Source of the DNA: Bacteroidota bacterium
GTDB taxonomy: Bacteria > Bacteroidota > Ignavibacteria > Kapaibacteriales > UBA961
Assembly: GCA_020852855.1 (NCBI GenBank)
Contig: JADZAA010000032.1
Coordinates: 1 to 34,760 of the forward strand
DNA: 34,760 nt
Reading direction: 5' to 3'
Position numbers and translations under genes: made by a program. Numbering within the stretch: position 1 is the first letter of the stretch; every line of letters starts with the position of its first letter. Below the pieces are notes generated by a model. That model ran no database searches. It saw nothing but the letters and a program-made list of their open reading frames with translations, and was not told the DNA's origin. This document shows, one piece after another, positions 33,067 through 34,760 of this stretch.

Positions 33067-33857
33067 AGGTCAGAGAATTTTGTTTCGAGTGCTGACTGCG
33101 CGGCAAGCTGTTCGGCTTCTTTCTTGGTTTTGCTTGTTCCCACGCCGATTTCTTTGTCTTGCAGCATAACGGCTACGGTGAATACGCGCTCATGTGCAGG
33201 CCCAGATTCGGCGCGAACAACATAATACGGCGCTTCGTAGCCGAGCCCTTGTGCAATTTCGAGCAAACGTCCTTTGTAATTCGCATTATGCGGCGGAGCA
33301 ACATTAAGTATGGGAATCAGTATGCGCAGTATAAAGTTTTGGGCGAATTTAATACCCGAATCAATATAAACGGCGGCAATTACGGCTTCGAGTGTATCGG
33401 CAAGTATGGCCTCGTTGCCTTTCTGAATGGATTGTTTCGCACTTACGCTGACCAATAAAAATTCTTCGAGATGCAAAGAGCGGGCGCATAGCGCAAGCGA
33501 ACGTTTGTTTACCAACCATGAGCGCATTTTGGTCAGTTCTCCCTCTTGATTGTCACGGTAATGATAGAAAAGATATTCCGCCGCAACCATACCCAAAATC
33601 GCATCGCCGAGAAATTCCAATCTTTCATTGGATATTGTACCTTCCGGCAAAGACTGAAGTGCGGAGCGATGCACGAGTGCTTGCTCAAATATGGCAATAT
33701 TGCCTATTGAAATACCGAGACATTCTTCAAGAGCGTTTTTTTTCTTGTCGTTCAAGAAGCCTACACGCGGAAAATCGAATGTTTTGTTTTTCGATTTACG
33801 CCGCGCAACACGCAGAAAATTATCGTAAACTTGCTCAAGAATTTCTTTTACTTCCAC
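33063..33857 (-). CDS. rnc: Ribonuclease III
   Basis: 264 aa. Cleaves double-stranded RNA in rRNA and mRNA processing. The RNase III signature is NERLEFLGDAIL (77-88); the second catalytic block is ADTLEAVIAAVYIDSG with Asp154 and Glu157. A C-terminal dsRNA-binding domain begins near NYKGRLLEIAQGLGYEAPYYVVRAES and ends SKTKKEAEQLAAQSALETKF. The start is GTG at 33857; an overlapping ATG in another frame stops at once. An N-terminal extension of about 30 residues is longer than in E. coli. A TATTTTTGC element lies about 80 nt upstream. It is cotranscribed with the DUF1343 gene. Confidence 0.95.
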   Translation of the reverse strand: MEVKEILEQVYDNFLRVARRKSKNKTFDFPRVGFLNDKKKNALEECLGISIGNIAIFEQALVHRSALQSLPEGTISNERLEFLGDAILGMVAAEYLFYHYRDNQEGELTKMRSWLVNKRSLALCARSLHLEEFLLVSVSAKQSIQKGNEAILADTLEAVIAAVYIDSGIKFAQNFILRILIPILNVAPPHNANYKGRLLEIAQGLGYEAPYYVVRAESGPAHERVFTVAVMLQDKEIGVGTSKTKKEAEQLAAQSALETKFSDL

Positions 33858-34148
33858 ATTGTGTACCGCAGTTTAAGATGGGTTTTTCAACTAAAAAGAC
33901 GGGCGCAATACACACCCGAAAAGGAAAATAATCTGCAAAAATAGATAATTTTTTTATGGAAGCCGCCGATAGACGTTAAAAGATAAGGCTGATACATACT
34001 GTTCATAATTCAATCCGCCCGACAGCAATGCACAGCTGCCAAGTTCACTGCGGATACTTTTTTTCTGCCCGAATTAATAGAATGTGGTATTTTATCGAAT
34101 CATTAAAAATACTTTAACGTATTTTCCAATTCGGTTCTAAATTCGTTT
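33858..34148. other. Intergenic region between rnc and the IS30 relic
   Basis: AT-rich, about 290 bp. It carries the rnc promoter candidate, and AAAATAC-tttaac-GTATTTT at 34106-34125 is a short inverted repeat. I see no gene or RNA gene here. Confidence 0.45.
33936..33943 (-). promoter_or_regulatory. Bacteroidota-type -7 element for rnc
   Basis: Minus-strand TATTTTTG followed by C, matching TAnnTTTG, 78 nt before the rnc GTG start. Confidence 0.5.
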
Positions 34149-34760
34149 CTTGAATTCAACAGTCAAGTGCAACGGTCTAGATAAATAAAAAGTAGGGTTA
34201 GGTGTCATAGAGCAATAACCCAACCAAAGATTATCACAAACTGGAGCACATAATGTCACGGAGCTATAAGCACCTAACCCAAGAGCAAAGATACGAAATT
34301 CGAGCGATGTATTTGCAAGGCATATCATATCGTCAAATGAGTTCAATACTTGGATTATCGCCGTCAAGTATAAGCCGAGAGATACGCCGCAACAGTAGAT
34401 TTTGGGGCTATCGTCCGAAGCAGGCACAACGTCATATATGGATTGATAAATCAGTTGGCGGCATTTTATGGCAACATCTTCGTCACAGTCGCAAGAGGTA
34501 TCGTAAGCGTAGTAATGGTAAAGGACTTGCGTGGTCAAACAGTTAATCGTCGCAGTTAGGAAAGAATTTGCTTATCATCAAAACATAGCCGACGAGCTGG
34601 AAGCAGATGTGTATTTTGCACATCCATACAGTTGATGGGAGCGTGGAACGAATGAAAATACCAATGGTCTGATACGTCAGTATTTTCCGAAGGAGCAACA
34701 ATTAGACAACGTAAAACAGGAGGAAATAGATGAGGTAATGAGACGATTAAACAACAGACC
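34149..34760 (+). mobile_element. IS30-family element, left end and decayed body
   Basis: The left inverted repeat at 34149-34175 (CTTGAATTCAACAGTCAAGT...) resembles the IS30 end pattern ATTCAA-GTCAA-GCAAC. The transposase relic begins 78 bp further on, as expected. The element runs off the window, so its right end is unseen. The exact outer edge could lie one or two bases further left. Confidence 0.8.
34253..34760 (+). pseudogene. IS30-family transposase, core deleted and frameshifted
   Basis: The first ~90 codons encode MSRSYKHLTQEQRYEIRAMYLQGISYRQMSSILGLSPSSISREIRRNS, the IS30 N-terminal helix-turn-helix. The next part ends in HSRKRYRKRSNGKGL, after which one extra G (near 34529) shifts the frame; correcting it gives RGQTVNRRS. 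The sequence then jumps at about 34555-34560 to KEFAYHQNIADELEADVYFAHPYS-stop-WERGTNENTNGLIRQYFPKEQQLDNVKQEE in another frame, the transposase C-terminal part with an in-frame TGA (TAC AGT TGA TGG). The whole middle with the first two acidic residues of the DDE site is missing. It cannot make an active transposase. The 3' end lies outside the window. Confidence 0.88.

Overview
The window comes from a bacterium of the FCB group (Bacteroidota, Chlorobiota, Ignavibacteriota, Kapabacteria and relatives). The signs are a secreted protein with a C-terminal T9SS-type sorting tail, a bshC gene for (methyl)bacillithiol synthesis, and Bacteroidota-style -7 promoter elements: TATTTTTGC upstream of five transcription units and TATATTTGC upstream of a sixth. 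A lineage near Candidatus Kapabacteria or Ignavibacteria would fit, but this is inferred from gene content and no 16S gene is present. Most of the window is ordinary chromosome. The mobile material is one decayed IS30-family element at the right edge and a lone IS30-like end about 10 kb to its left.

Layout. (1) 0.3-6.5 kb, all minus strand, transcribed from yicC leftward: yicC, gmk, aspartate ammonia-lyase, 6-phosphofructokinase, and a secreted protein with about 14 YCF48/BNR-type repeats and a T9SS tail. (2) 6.8-10.9 kb, minus strand: a tightly packed four-gene unit holding a GT2 glycosyltransferase, a HisA-like TIM barrel that has lost key catalytic and phosphate-binding motifs, a DUF1207-like exported protein, and an oversized aldo/keto reductase. 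It has its own promoter-like motif. I know of no characterised system with this composition. (3) 11.2-15.5 kb: an exported M28 peptidase with a PDZ domain, rsmE on the opposite strand, then dapA and a thioredoxin-type arsC, closed by a perfect 20-bp bidirectional terminator. (4) 15.5-21.7 kb, minus strand: APC permease, receiver-kinase hybrid, glutamine-dependent NAD synthetase, ECF sigma factor and its overlapping membrane anti-sigma factor. (5) 21.8-27.7 kb, plus strand: a GAF-PAS-PAS histidine kinase, bshC, a single-receiver regulator, an LEA2-like lipoprotein and a small exported protein.

(6) 27.7-31.2 kb: an intergenic repeat cluster, then a 1088-residue exported protein on the minus strand. 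It is built like a bacteriophage tail fibre: 18 decapeptide repeats, a glycine-rich head-like repeat field, 13-residue stalk repeats, a tail-collar-like domain and HxH metal-binding-type motifs. (7) 31.4-33.9 kb, minus strand: rnc (RNase III), a DUF1343/NamZ-type exo-muramidase overlapping it by 4 nt, and a thioredoxin-like [2Fe-2S] ferredoxin. (8) 34.1 kb to the end: an IS30 left inverted repeat and a transposase pseudogene that has lost its catalytic core.

The items most worth following up are the divergent HisA-like protein with its operon, the tail-fibre-like surface protein, the solo IS30 end, and the shared TATTTTTGC promoter element.
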